A DNA stretch of 64,000 bases from contig NZ_JACHNC010000001.1 of the NCBI RefSeq assembly GCF_014205215.1, positions 5,886,501 through 5,950,500 of the forward strand, read 5' to 3'. Positions within the stretch are counted from its first letter, which is position 1. The number at the start of each line of letters is the position of its first letter. The notes under the pieces are model-generated. The model was given only the letters and a program-made list of their open reading frames with translations. It searched no databases and was not told the DNA's origin. Below are positions 1 through 6,946 of the stretch, in pieces. The DNA comes from Actinoplanes lobatus. Its GTDB lineage: Bacteria; Actinomycetota; Actinomycetes; Mycobacteriales; Micromonosporaceae. The position numbers and the translations under genes are program-made.

Positions 1-2
1 TC

Positions 3-245
3 GACCGCACCGAACGTAACGGCCTGGTCCGCCGCGAGCCCGACCCACGCGACCCGCGAGGCATCCGCGTGACCCTCACCCCCACCGGCGCCGAACTCGC
101 CGACCGCTTCTACACCGAAACCTGCCGCCGCGTCGCCGACCTCCCCGCCACCCTGACCGACCAGGAACGCGACACGGTCGCCGCTCTCCTCAGCCGGGTG
201 ATCCACCACAACCAGGTGCCACTCGTCTTCAGCGAAACCCTTTGA
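3..245 (+). CDS. MarR-family transcriptional regulator, C-terminal part (5' truncated by window edge)
   Basis: The first 243 bases read in one frame to a TGA at 243-245. The translation contains RREPDPRDPRGIRVTLT, the typical wing of the MarR winged helix, followed by the PTGAELADRF helix and a C-terminal dimerisation helix region. Family members are dimeric repressors of efflux, stress or catabolic genes. The N-terminal half and the promoter lie outside the window, so target and inducer cannot be inferred. The gene is followed by about 170 bases without a gene that hold one copy of an interspersed repeat. Confidence 0.8.
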   Translation, partial: DRTERNGLVRREPDPRDPRGIRVTLTPTGAELADRFYTETCRRVADLPATLTDQERDTVAALLSRVIHHNQVPLVFSETL

Positions 246-297
246 TTGGTACGGCGTTCGCCGCCCCCGCCGATTCCACCCCGTCCCGCCGGCTCCA

Positions 298-364
298 CGC
301 GAGGCGCTGCAACGCAAGCCCGCGACGCGCCCGCCGGGCTGAGCTCGGTGGCCGGGCAGGCCCG
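298..364 (+). repeat. Interspersed ~67-bp repeat, copy D
   Basis: Sequence beginning CGCGAGGCGCTGC and carrying a core at 327-353 that starts GCGCCCGCCGGGCTGAG. The core matches the copy at 5376-5402 (opposite strand) at 26 of 27 positions by eye, and the flanks align over roughly 65 bases. It lies between a stop codon and the next start, supporting an intergenic repeat rather than coding sequence. Confidence 0.6.
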
Positions 365-415
365 TCTCCGGCGGCAGGCCCGCAGCGCCGGGAATCGGCA
401 CCGCAGACTGGTGTG

Positions 416-1081
416 ATGGCCACCTCCGCCGCGCGGCACGCCACTCTCCGGCACGTCACCGACCGCATCACCCAACTTGACGATGGCGGCGGGCCCCGCA
501 TCGGTGTCGACGGCGTCGACGGGGCCGGCAAAACCGTGTTCGCGGATGAACTCGCCGCCCAGGTTCGTGAGCTCGGACGGCCCGTCGTGCGGGTGTCGCT
601 CGACGACTTCCACCACGTGCGGGCTGTTCGCCATCGGCAGGGCCGTGACTCGCCGCGGGGCTTCTGGGAGGACTCCTACGACTACGAGCGCTTCCGGCGT
701 GACGTCCTCGAGCCCTTCGGGCCGGGCGGGTCCCGGCTCTACCGGGCGGCAGCCCACGACCTGGAAACCGATGTCGTTCTCGACAGGGAGCCGTGCCTCG
801 CGGACCCCGGCGCGGTGCTCATCGTGGACGGTTTGTTCCTGCACCGCGACGAACTCGTACCGGTCTGGGATCTGTCGATCTTCCTCGACGTCCCCTTCGA
901 GGAGACGGCCCGGCGCATGGCCGACCGGGACGGCACCAGCCCCGACCCGGACCACCCGGGCATGCGGCGCTACGTCGAGGGCCAGCGCCTCTACTTCGCG
1001 GCGTGCGCACCTCAGGACCGTGCCACGATCCTGATCGACAACCGCGACTTCGGCGCTCCCCGGATCCTCCGCGAACGGTAG
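416..1081 (+). CDS. P-loop kinase of the uridine kinase / nucleoside kinase-like family
   Basis: 221 aa. A Walker A motif GVDGVDGAGKT lies at about residues 31-41, followed by the phosphoacceptor-side motif SLDDFHH and a Walker B-like VLIVDGLFLHRDEL, the order seen in uridine kinase and phosphoribulokinase-like proteins of actinomycetes. A LID-like Arg stretch (EETARRMADRD) follows. It probably phosphorylates a nucleoside or similar small molecule in the cytoplasm; the substrate is not visible. The open frame extends upstream to 242, but that part covers a repeat and has no family similarity, so ATG 416 (or GTG 413) is chosen. It appears monocistronic. Confidence 0.75.
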   Translation: MATSAARHATLRHVTDRITQLDDGGGPRIGVDGVDGAGKTVFADELAAQVRELGRPVVRVSLDDFHHVRAVRHRQGRDSPRGFWEDSYDYERFRRDVLEPFGPGGSRLYRAAAHDLETDVVLDREPCLADPGAVLIVDGLFLHRDELVPVWDLSIFLDVPFEETARRMADRDGTSPDPDHPGMRRYVEGQRLYFAACAPQDRATILIDNRDFGAPRILRER

Positions 1082-1277
1082 GCGAATCTTCCCGGCCGGT
1101 GCGGTGCGCGGTTCAAGACAAGGCCCCCGATCGCGGTGCCGACCGTGTTCGACGTCCCGCCGTTCCACTTCTGTAGTCGTTTTCTGCAGTCGTTCCGCGC
1201 GGAACCGGTCGAGGCCGTCAGAATCCGGCCTAACGTTGACGGTGACCGGCTTCCCGACTCTCCTTGGGGGTGCCCTG

Positions 1278-1874
1278 ATGCAAACGTCAGTCGGTAGAAC
1301 TCTGATCACGGCGGTCCTCGGCGTGGCGCTTGCCGCCTGCGGCGCCGTGGCCGCCGACTCCTCTTCCGCCAATAGCGGCACCGCCCCCGCAGCCGGGGAG
1401 GCTCGGGCCGGTCTGGCATCGGCTCCCGCGTGCGCCATCACCTGGGGCAGCGGCGAGAAGACCGCCGGCGCACTCAGTTCGGCTCTCCTGCTCACTGCGG
1501 AGACCGGCCGGCACGAGTGTTGGGACCGGGTGGTCTTCGAGTTCGGCGGCAGCGCACTCGGCTATTCGGTGCGTTACAGCGATCAGGTCCCGACCGAAGG
1601 CCGGGGCGAGGATCTGGTCCCCTATACCGCGGGCGGATCGCACCTCTGGGTCACCCTGCGTGCGCCGGCATCGACATTCGATGCGACCAGCGGTGAACAT
1701 GTCGCCAACGTCCTGTCCTACGACACCCTGCGAGATGTCGTCTTCGGCGGCTCCTTCGAGGGGTACACCACCTTCGCCGTCGGTGTGCGCGCCCGGCTTC
1801 CGTTCCGAGTCACGACTCTGGCCGGTCCGGGCACTCACTCCCGCATCGTTGTGGACGTCGCACACCGCTGGTGA
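1278..1874 (+). CDS. Secreted AMIN-like domain lipoprotein
   Basis: 198 aa. The N-terminus has a short hydrophobic stretch ending in a lipobox (ALAACG, Cys about residue 21), so export and lipidation are expected. The mature part carries the pattern CAITWGSGEKTAG ... TGRHECWDRVVFEFGG typical of the AMIN-like lipoproteins of Streptomyces and Actinoplanes, a beta-sandwich related to cell-envelope AMIN domains. Two Cys residues may form a disulfide. A GGGGG stretch 7 bases before ATG 1278 is a good ribosome site. The precise role at the cell surface is unknown for the family. Confidence 0.75.
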   Translation: MQTSVGRTLITAVLGVALAACGAVAADSSSANSGTAPAAGEARAGLASAPACAITWGSGEKTAGALSSALLLTAETGRHECWDRVVFEFGGSALGYSVRYSDQVPTEGRGEDLVPYTAGGSHLWVTLRAPASTFDATSGEHVANVLSYDTLRDVVFGGSFEGYTTFAVGVRARLPFRVTTLAGPGTHSRIVVDVAHRW

Positions 1875-1886
1875 CGGTTCTGGCTC

Positions 1887-1910
1887 CTCGCCGGTCAACC
1901 CCGCGGCGAG
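1887..1910 (+). terminator. Weak hairpin after the AMIN-like lipoprotein gene
   Basis: Arms CTCGCCG and CGGCGAG (7 bp) with a 10-base loop, 12 bases after the stop codon; no T tract. Plausible but weak terminator. Confidence 0.35.
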
Positions 1911-2014
1911 CGGATGACCTCAGAGGCTGACCGGGTCATGCCATGCTCCTGGGTCGGGCACCGGACAGGCCCTACGCTGTGCTGGTCAGCGGGCGGTCGC
2001 GCGGTGAGGTGAGC

Positions 2015-4771
2015 ATGGGGTGGCGGCACGGATCCGGCGAGGCGGAGCGGCTGCAACGGGCCGCCGCCGTGGAACTCACCCGGGCGATGGAGGACGACGA
2101 CCCGGCTGCCTATGAGCGGGCCACCGACCTGCTGGAACAGGTGCTGCGGATGTTCGGGCCGGGCGTTCCACAGTGGGCGCCACTGCACGCCGCCTGCGGA
2201 AACGCGCTGCTGCGCCGGTTCCAGCTGACCGGGGACATCGCCGTGCTCCGCGAATCGGTGCGATGCGGCCAGGTCGCTGTCGACGCGGCCGGAACCGTGG
2301 ACGCGGAGACCCGGGCGGTCCTGCACCACCAGCTCGCGGTGGCGTTGCGGCACCTGTTCGAGGCCCGGGGCAACCCGGACGATCTGGAAGCGGCGCTGCT
2401 CAGTGCCCGTCTCTCGATCGCCGTACCGATTCCCGACCAGGACTTCCTTGCCTCCTGCCAGGCGCAACTCGGGGTTCTCCTGCGGCTGCGGCACCTGATC
2501 AGCGGGTCGGTCGCCGACATCGACGAGGCCGTGACGGTGTGCCGGCAGGCGGTGGCCGCGGTGCCGAAACCGGGTGGGGACCGTGCGTCCCATCTGAACA
2601 ATCTGGCTTCCGCGCTGTGGGCCCGCTTCGAACAGGACGGCGGCATGCGCGACCTGGAGGACGCGGCACGGGCCGCCGAACAGGCGCTGGACGCCTCGCC
2701 GGACGAGCACCCGGAACAGCCGATGATCATGGGCACGCTCGGGACGGTCCTACGCTGCCGGGGCGAGCGCACCGGGTCGGCCGAGGACCTCGACACCGCC
2801 CTCGACCTGCTGGATCGTGCGATCGCCGCCACCGAACCGTCGTCGGCGCGGTGGCCGCTGTACATCGCCGACCGGGCCGCCGTGTTCCGCGCCCGGTTCG
2901 ACCTGTCCGGTGCCGACGAAGACCTCGACCGGGCCGTCACCGAGACCGCGGCCGCCCTGCAACGCCCCGATCTGGTCGGGGCCGAATACCCGGGCATACT
3001 GGTCAACCTGGCGACCGCCCGGGCGGTACGGTTCGCGCGACTTGGTGCGGCCGCGGACCTCCGCGACGCCGTGGCGGCCCTACGGAAAGCGCGGGCACTG
3101 CTGTCCAGCGACGACCCGCGGCGGGCCGTGGTCACCGCCGAACTGGGCTCCTGCCTACTCGGCCGCCACGACCGCACCGGCTCCGCGGACGATCTGGACG
3201 AGGCGGTCCGCCTCCTCGAAGAGGCGGCGCTCCCCGACCTGACGCCCCTCTCCGGCTCCGGTGTGCTTCCCGGCTCGCTCTCCGATCCTGGGACGCTGCC
3301 TGGTCCCGGGATGCCGCCTGGTCCTGGGACGGTGCCAGATTCTGGGATGCCGCCTGGTCCTGGGACGGTGCCTGGTCCTGGGACGGTGCCTGGTCCTGGG
3401 ACGCTGCCTGAATCCGGGGCGATTTCTGGTCCGGGCGCGACTCCTGATCCCGGTGCGATCCCCGATCCGGGGGCGCGCCCGGACCCGGGGGCGAACGCCG
3501 ACCCCGTACGGGGGGAGGATGACACCTCCTCTCGCGGTGGTGGTGATCGTGGTTCCTCCCGCGGGGATGACGATGGTGGTTCTCATCGCGGTGCCAGAGA
3601 CGGCAGGTCTCCTCACGGTGGTACCGCCGACAGGGAGCAGGCCGCGGGCTGGCTCGTCAATCTGAGCCATGTACTGCGACGACGCTGGCAGGAACGGGGA
3701 GATCCCGCTGATCTGGACGCGGCGGTCCGGCACGCCGCAACGGCGGCGCAACGGCTCGCGGCCGTCGACCCCCGGCGGATCGCCGCGTTGACCGCTGAGG
3801 GCATCGCCCGGTACGACCGTTTCCGGAGCCGGGGTGACACCACCGATCTGGCGGCCGGTATCGCGGTGCTCGGCGAGGCTCTGGACCGGACCGGAGGCCG
3901 GCGTCCCGGGCATGGCCTGCTGCTCAGCGCCTACGGAGCGGCACTTGCCGCCCGAGCCGAGCGGACCGGCCGCTCTGGCGATCTACGCGGCGCCGTCTCC
4001 TACTGGCGGGAGGCGTCCTCGACCGGTGCCGCCCATGTCACCGATCGTCTCGACGCGGCCGTCCGCTGGGGTCAGACGGCGGCCGCGTCCGGAAATCCAC
4101 GGCTGGCGGCGGAGGGATACCGGACCGCGGTGACGCTGCTGGACCTGCTCGCCTGGCGAGGGCTGGACGGCGGAGACCAGCGGCACCGGCTCGCCGCCTG
4201 GCCCGGCCTCGCCGCCGACGCCGCGGCCTGCGAACTGACCGCCGATTCCGCGGCCCGCGAGATCGCCGATTCCGCGGCCCGCGAGATCGCCGATTCCGCG
4301 GCCCGCGAGATCGCCGATTCCGCGGCCCGCGAGATCGCCGATTCCGCGGCCCGCGAGATCGCCGATTCCGCGGCCCGCGAGATCGCCGATTCCGCGGCCC
4401 GCGAGATCGCCGATTCCGCGGCCCGCGAGATCGCCGATTCCGCGGCCCGCGAGATCGCCGATTCCGCGGCCCGCGAGATCGCCGATTCCGCGGCCCGCGA
4501 GATCGCCGATTCCGCGGCCCGCGAGATCGCCGATTCCGCGGCCCGCGAGACCGCAGATTTCTCGGCCCGCGAGGCTGTCGATTTCGCGGCCCGCGAGGTG
4601 ACCGCCGATCCGGCCGGGGCGATCAGCGGCCTGGAAGCGGGCCGGTCGGTCCTCTGGGCCCAACTGCTCGAGCTCCGTGCCGACGTCCGGGACCGCCATC
4701 CGAACCTGCCGCCCGATTTGGCCGCCCGGCTGAATCGGGTTCGCCGGGCTCTGGACCGGCCCGCCGCCTGA
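2015..4771 (+). CDS. TPR-type helical repeat protein lacking a CHAT domain, with P/G-rich linker and 15 octapeptide repeats
   Basis: 918 aa. Residues about 1-410 and 540-740 are 40-50-residue helical repeats with recurring motifs such as GDPADLDAAVRHAATA and LLDRAIAATEP, the solenoid that precedes CHAT domains in actinobacterial TPR-CHAT proteins. Residues about 411-500 are a P/G-rich stretch of PGPGTV-like hexamers, then a charged Ser/Gly/Arg linker to about 537. Residues 744-863 are fifteen octapeptides, twelve identical (DSAAREIA). The C-terminus (LEAGRSVLWAQLLELRADV ... RRALDRPAA) is the helix that normally leads into CHAT, but the protein stops there. ATG 2015 is preferred over upstream starts because GGTGAG lies 6 bases before it. 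A stand-alone CHAT gene lies convergently downstream. Role unknown; probably a scaffold or sensor. Confidence 0.8.
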   Translation: MGWRHGSGEAERLQRAAAVELTRAMEDDDPAAYERATDLLEQVLRMFGPGVPQWAPLHAACGNALLRRFQLTGDIAVLRESVRCGQVAVDAAGTVDAETRAVLHHQLAVALRHLFEARGNPDDLEAALLSARLSIAVPIPDQDFLASCQAQLGVLLRLRHLISGSVADIDEAVTVCRQAVAAVPKPGGDRASHLNNLASALWARFEQDGGMRDLEDAARAAEQALDASPDEHPEQPMIMGTLGTVLRCRGERTGSAEDLDTALDLLDRAIAATEPSSARWPLYIADRAAVFRARFDLSGADEDLDRAVTETAAALQRPDLVGAEYPGILVNLATARAVRFARLGAAADLRDAVAALRKARALLSSDDPRRAVVTAELGSCLLGRHDRTGSADDLDEAVRLLEEAALPDLTPLSGSGVLPGSLSDPGTLPGPGMPPGPGTVPDSGMPPGPGTVPGPGTVPGPGTLPESGAISGPGATPDPGAIPDPGARPDPGANADPVRGEDDTSSRGGGDRGSSRGDDDGGSHRGARDGRSPHGGTADREQAAGWLVNLSHVLRRRWQERGDPADLDAAVRHAATAAQRLAAVDPRRIAALTAEGIARYDRFRSRGDTTDLAAGIAVLGEALDRTGGRRPGHGLLLSAYGAALAARAERTGRSGDLRGAVSYWREASSTGAAHVTDRLDAAVRWGQTAAASGNPRLAAEGYRTAVTLLDLLAWRGLDGGDQRHRLAAWPGLAADAAACELTADSAAREIADSAAREIADSAAREIADSAAREIADSAAREIADSAAREIADSAAREIADSAAREIADSAAREIADSAAREIADSAAREIADSAAREIADSAARETADFSAREAVDFAAREVTADPAGAISGLEAGRSVLWAQLLELRADVRDRHPNLPPDLAARLNRVRRALDRPAA
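3293..3420 (+). repeat. 18-bp imperfect tandem repeat encoding PGPGTV-type hexapeptides
   Basis: In-frame repeats of a unit like GCCTGGTCCTGGGACGGT inside the TPR gene, several adjacent copies identical. They code for a flexible Pro/Gly linker between two solenoid blocks. Confidence 0.8.
4244..4603 (+). repeat. 24-bp minisatellite, 12 perfect copies plus 3 diverged, inside the TPR gene
   Basis: Unit starts GATTCCGCGGCCCGCGAG and repeats every 24 bases from 4244; units at 4244 through 4508 are identical, units at 4532, 4556 and 4580 diverge progressively (AREIA to ARETA, AREAV, AREVT). The array is in frame and free of stops. Diverged copies only at the 3' edge suggest expansion of internal copies by slippage or unequal exchange. 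The helical, alternating-charge octapeptide would extend the solenoid or form a long single helix. Confidence 0.97.
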
Positions 4772-4901
4772 AGGACAGCGCGCGAAACAGGCCGGCTCGC
4801 GGCGCACGAGCACCCGTGGTCAAGGTCCGCGTCTCGCTTCCGGCGTCTTTCCCGGTACGCGTGACGCCGCCCGTTCCTATCAGGACCGTTCTGCCCAGCC
4901 A

Positions 4902-4965
4902 CGCGAGCTTCGTGCCACCCCAGCCTTTGCCGCGCCCACCGGGCGCAGATCGGTGGTCCCGCACC
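4902..4965 (+). repeat. Interspersed ~65-bp repeat, copy A
   Basis: Begins CGCGAGCTTCGTGCCAC and contains GCGCCCACCGGGCGCAGATC. It is an inverted partner of the copy at 5365-5432, and similarity seems to continue weakly about 20 bases outward. Confidence 0.6.
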
Positions 4966-5364
4966 ACCACGCCGCCCGCCTTGAGTTGACGACAACCGCA
5001 TCAACATGTTGACGACGGGGTTGACGGTGTTCAGTGCAGACGACGAGGTTGACGGTGTCCAGTACATAGGTGATGTAGCTGTCGGCGTGTCTGTTCACCT
5101 CGGCTGTGAATGCTGTGGGCGACGTCCGAGGGGCCGGCGCGCACGAAGGCCTGTGCGTGTGCACGTGTCGGGGTCACCGGCCGGGTGGGCGGACACGGTA
5201 GCGGCGGCGTGTGAGCCGGTCTGGGCTGTGGGTCTGTGGACGAGGACCAAGTGGGACGGCGCTACGTCAGGGAGTGGACAGCCCGGGTGGCTGGTGAGCT
5301 GGGCGCGGTCACTGATCAGCGTGAGCGGCAGCAGAAGCGGGCGCCGGAGCTCGCCGTGACCACG

Positions 5365-5432
5365 CTGGGTTGCCGGGCCACCGATCTCAGCCCGGCGGGC
5401 GCGGCACGGGCTGGAGTGGCAGGGAGCTCGCG
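5365..5432 (-). repeat. Interspersed ~68-bp repeat, copy B
   Basis: Read on the minus strand it begins CGCGAGCTCCCTGCCAC and contains the core GCGCCCGCCGGGCTGAGATC. Within it GCCGGGC and GCCCGGC can pair as a 7-bp stem. It lies about 60 bases past the stop of the CHAT gene. Confidence 0.65.
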
Positions 5433-5490
5433 GGGAGCCGCGGGGCGGTCAGGATTTTTCGGGGGCGGCCTTTGCCCGTACCGGAAAGGG

Positions 5491-6741
5491 TTATGGGCCT
5501 GTGTGTGAGAAAGGGGTCCAGACGCTGGGCTGGTCGGGGTGGTCGCGGCGGAGTTCGCGGACCGCGTGGTGCAGGGCCTCGGCGGCGCGGTCGGCGTCGA
5601 GGACGCCGTTGTGGGCGAGGCGTTCGTAGACGCGTTCGGCTACCTGGGCGGCTTCGGCGTCCAGGACCGACCACAGGGTGGCCACGACGTGCCGGAAGCC
5701 GGTGTAGTGCAGGGCCGCGGCCAGGGTGATCGCCTCGTCGGGGAGGGTGACACCGCCGACCGCGGTCTTGCAGCCGGACAGGTAGGCGAAGTCGCCGCGA
5801 TGCTGCTGGGCGCTCAGGTCGGTGACGGTGAGCATGCCGTCGTGGACCAGGACGCCGCCGTGGGACGGGTCGGCCAGGTTCTGTTCGCCGTGGCAGGCGA
5901 AGTGGGCCCAGCGGTGGCCGCGCATCTCGCGCAGCACGTCGTCGCGGGTGGCGTGGGAGCCGATCAGCTCGGTGCGGTTGTCGCCGAACAGGCGTGCGAC
6001 CAGGCGTTCCTCGACGCGGACGTTCGGCAGGGAGGCCTGGCCCTCGGTTTCCGGCATGCCGACGAAGAGCATCCGCGCGGCGCCGGCCTCGGCGTCCGGC
6101 TGGGGGCGGCGGGCTTCGACGAGGGCGCGCAGCGTCGGCGTGTACGACGAGATGACCCGGTCGATGACGGCCGCTCCGGGTGTGGCGTGGTCGCCGGCCG
6201 CGTGGATCGGCAGCAGGGTGAGCGGGCCGGTCGGGCACCACCAGACGCGTGGCCACTCCCCGTCGGCGGGCGGGGGCGCCGTGTGGCCGAGATGGTCGAG
6301 CACGGGCCGGGCGAACGACTCCCACATCCAGCGCAGGCAGTCGTCCAGGAGGGATTCGACGTCGTCGGTCGCGCCTTCGACGACCAGGTCCCGGGGGTCC
6401 CGATGGTCGCCGCGCAGCACCCGGAGCTGACGGTCGCCGACCGCCTCCAGGTACGCCTCGACGCGCTCGCCGACGATGTTCTGGGTGAGGTCCGGCAGGG
6501 GGATCGTGGTGACCTCGGTCTCGTGCACGATCAGGGCGTCGCAGCGCCAGCGGCTCACGTTGATGATCACGACGGGGCCGCCGGACGCGGCCGGGAGCAG
6601 GGTCTCCAGCCTCGGCGGGCGCAGGAAGTCCTCGAAACCCTCGATGGCGCGGACCTGTTCGACCAGTTCGTCCCACTCGCGGGCGAGGGCCATCCGCCGG
6701 TCGACGTCCTGGGTGAAGCGCTCGGGGCTGCCGGGCATCAT
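5491..6741 (-). CDS. Stand-alone CHAT-domain protein (caspase-like peptidase fold)
   Basis: 416 aa. The first ~45 residues (FTQDVDRRMALAREWDELVE, then GFEDFLRPP) are the helical linker that follows the TPR solenoid in fused TPR-CHAT proteins. The rest is a complete CHAT domain with both catalytic positions retained: His284 in HFACHGEQN and Cys324 in YLSGCKTAVGG, ending in the family-typical PSVWTPFSHTGP. CHAT proteins are caspase/separase-clan cysteine peptidases or adaptors; some, such as the TPR-CHAT partner of type III-E CRISPR effectors, act in defence. The frame stays open to 6954 but that part overlaps the MFS control region; ATG 6741 follows a GGGGCG ribosome site. Divergent from the MFS gene and convergent with a CHAT-less TPR gene. 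Substrate unknown. Confidence 0.85.
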   Translation of the reverse strand: MMPGSPERFTQDVDRRMALAREWDELVEQVRAIEGFEDFLRPPRLETLLPAASGGPVVIINVSRWRCDALIVHETEVTTIPLPDLTQNIVGERVEAYLEAVGDRQLRVLRGDHRDPRDLVVEGATDDVESLLDDCLRWMWESFARPVLDHLGHTAPPPADGEWPRVWWCPTGPLTLLPIHAAGDHATPGAAVIDRVISSYTPTLRALVEARRPQPDAEAGAARMLFVGMPETEGQASLPNVRVEERLVARLFGDNRTELIGSHATRDDVLREMRGHRWAHFACHGEQNLADPSHGGVLVHDGMLTVTDLSAQQHRGDFAYLSGCKTAVGGVTLPDEAITLAAALHYTGFRHVVATLWSVLDAEAAQVAERVYERLAHNGVLDADRAAEALHHAVRELRRDHPDQPSVWTPFSHTGP

Positions 6742-6861
6742 CGCCCCATCAAACCCGACGATTGTCCGCAGTGGAACCGGCGGAACGTCCGACCCCGTAC
6801 GGCTGTCGGTGGGCAGCGCGACGCCCCAGGGTTGCGTGACCGGCGACACTTTCGATACGAG

Positions 6862-6877
6862 ACCGTTCCGTTTTGAT
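6862..6877. promoter_or_regulatory. Second, imperfect TetR-type operator overlapping the -35 region
   Basis: GACCGTTCCGTTTT repeats the right half of the perfect palindrome at 6903-6923 and overlaps a putative -35 TTGATG (6873-6878). Candidate secondary site of the TetR protein encoded at 8521. Confidence 0.5.
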
Positions 6878-6902
6878 GGAGGCGGGACTAGCGTGGCGAT
6901 AG

Positions 6903-6923
6903 GAAACGGAACGGTTCCGTTTC
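6903..6923. promoter_or_regulatory. Perfect 21-bp palindromic operator in front of the MFS exporter
   Basis: Arms GAAACGGAAC and GTTCCGTTTC around a single central G. It directly follows a -10-like CGATAG (6897-6902) placed 18 bases after TTGATG, so a bound repressor would cover the transcription start. The TetR gene two genes downstream is the obvious candidate ligand-responsive repressor. Confidence 0.8.
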
Positions 6924-6946
6924 GAAAAAGGTTTCGGGGGCCGCAC

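Larger units (their letters stand above)
4772..5490. other. Gene-free 719-bp gap between convergent TPR and CHAT genes
   Basis: No convincing gene on either strand; candidate frames lack domain similarity and ribosome sites. It contains two inverted copies of an interspersed repeat (4902-4965 and 5365-5432) facing each other and a 17-bp direct repeat of GGTTGACGGTGTYCAGT at 5019-5035 and 5047-5063. The stretch 4981-5070 is less GC-rich than its surroundings. Confidence 0.6.

Noticed and set aside
110..1495. Long minus-strand open frame opposite the kinase and lipoprotein genes
   Set aside because: It is antisense to two recognisable genes, has no domain and crosses their intergenic region; a GC-rich shadow frame.
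4244..4603. Possible CRISPR-like array
   Set aside because: The units are contiguous without spacers and remain in frame in a protein gene, so it is a coding minisatellite.
5006..5359. 117-codon frame in the gap between the TPR and CHAT genes
   Set aside because: No ribosome site, no domain, and it runs through direct repeats toward an inverted repeat copy.
4880..5465. A complete miniature transposable element
   Set aside because: The facing repeats would fit, but no target duplication was found by eye and single copies exist elsewhere, so only the repeats are reported.
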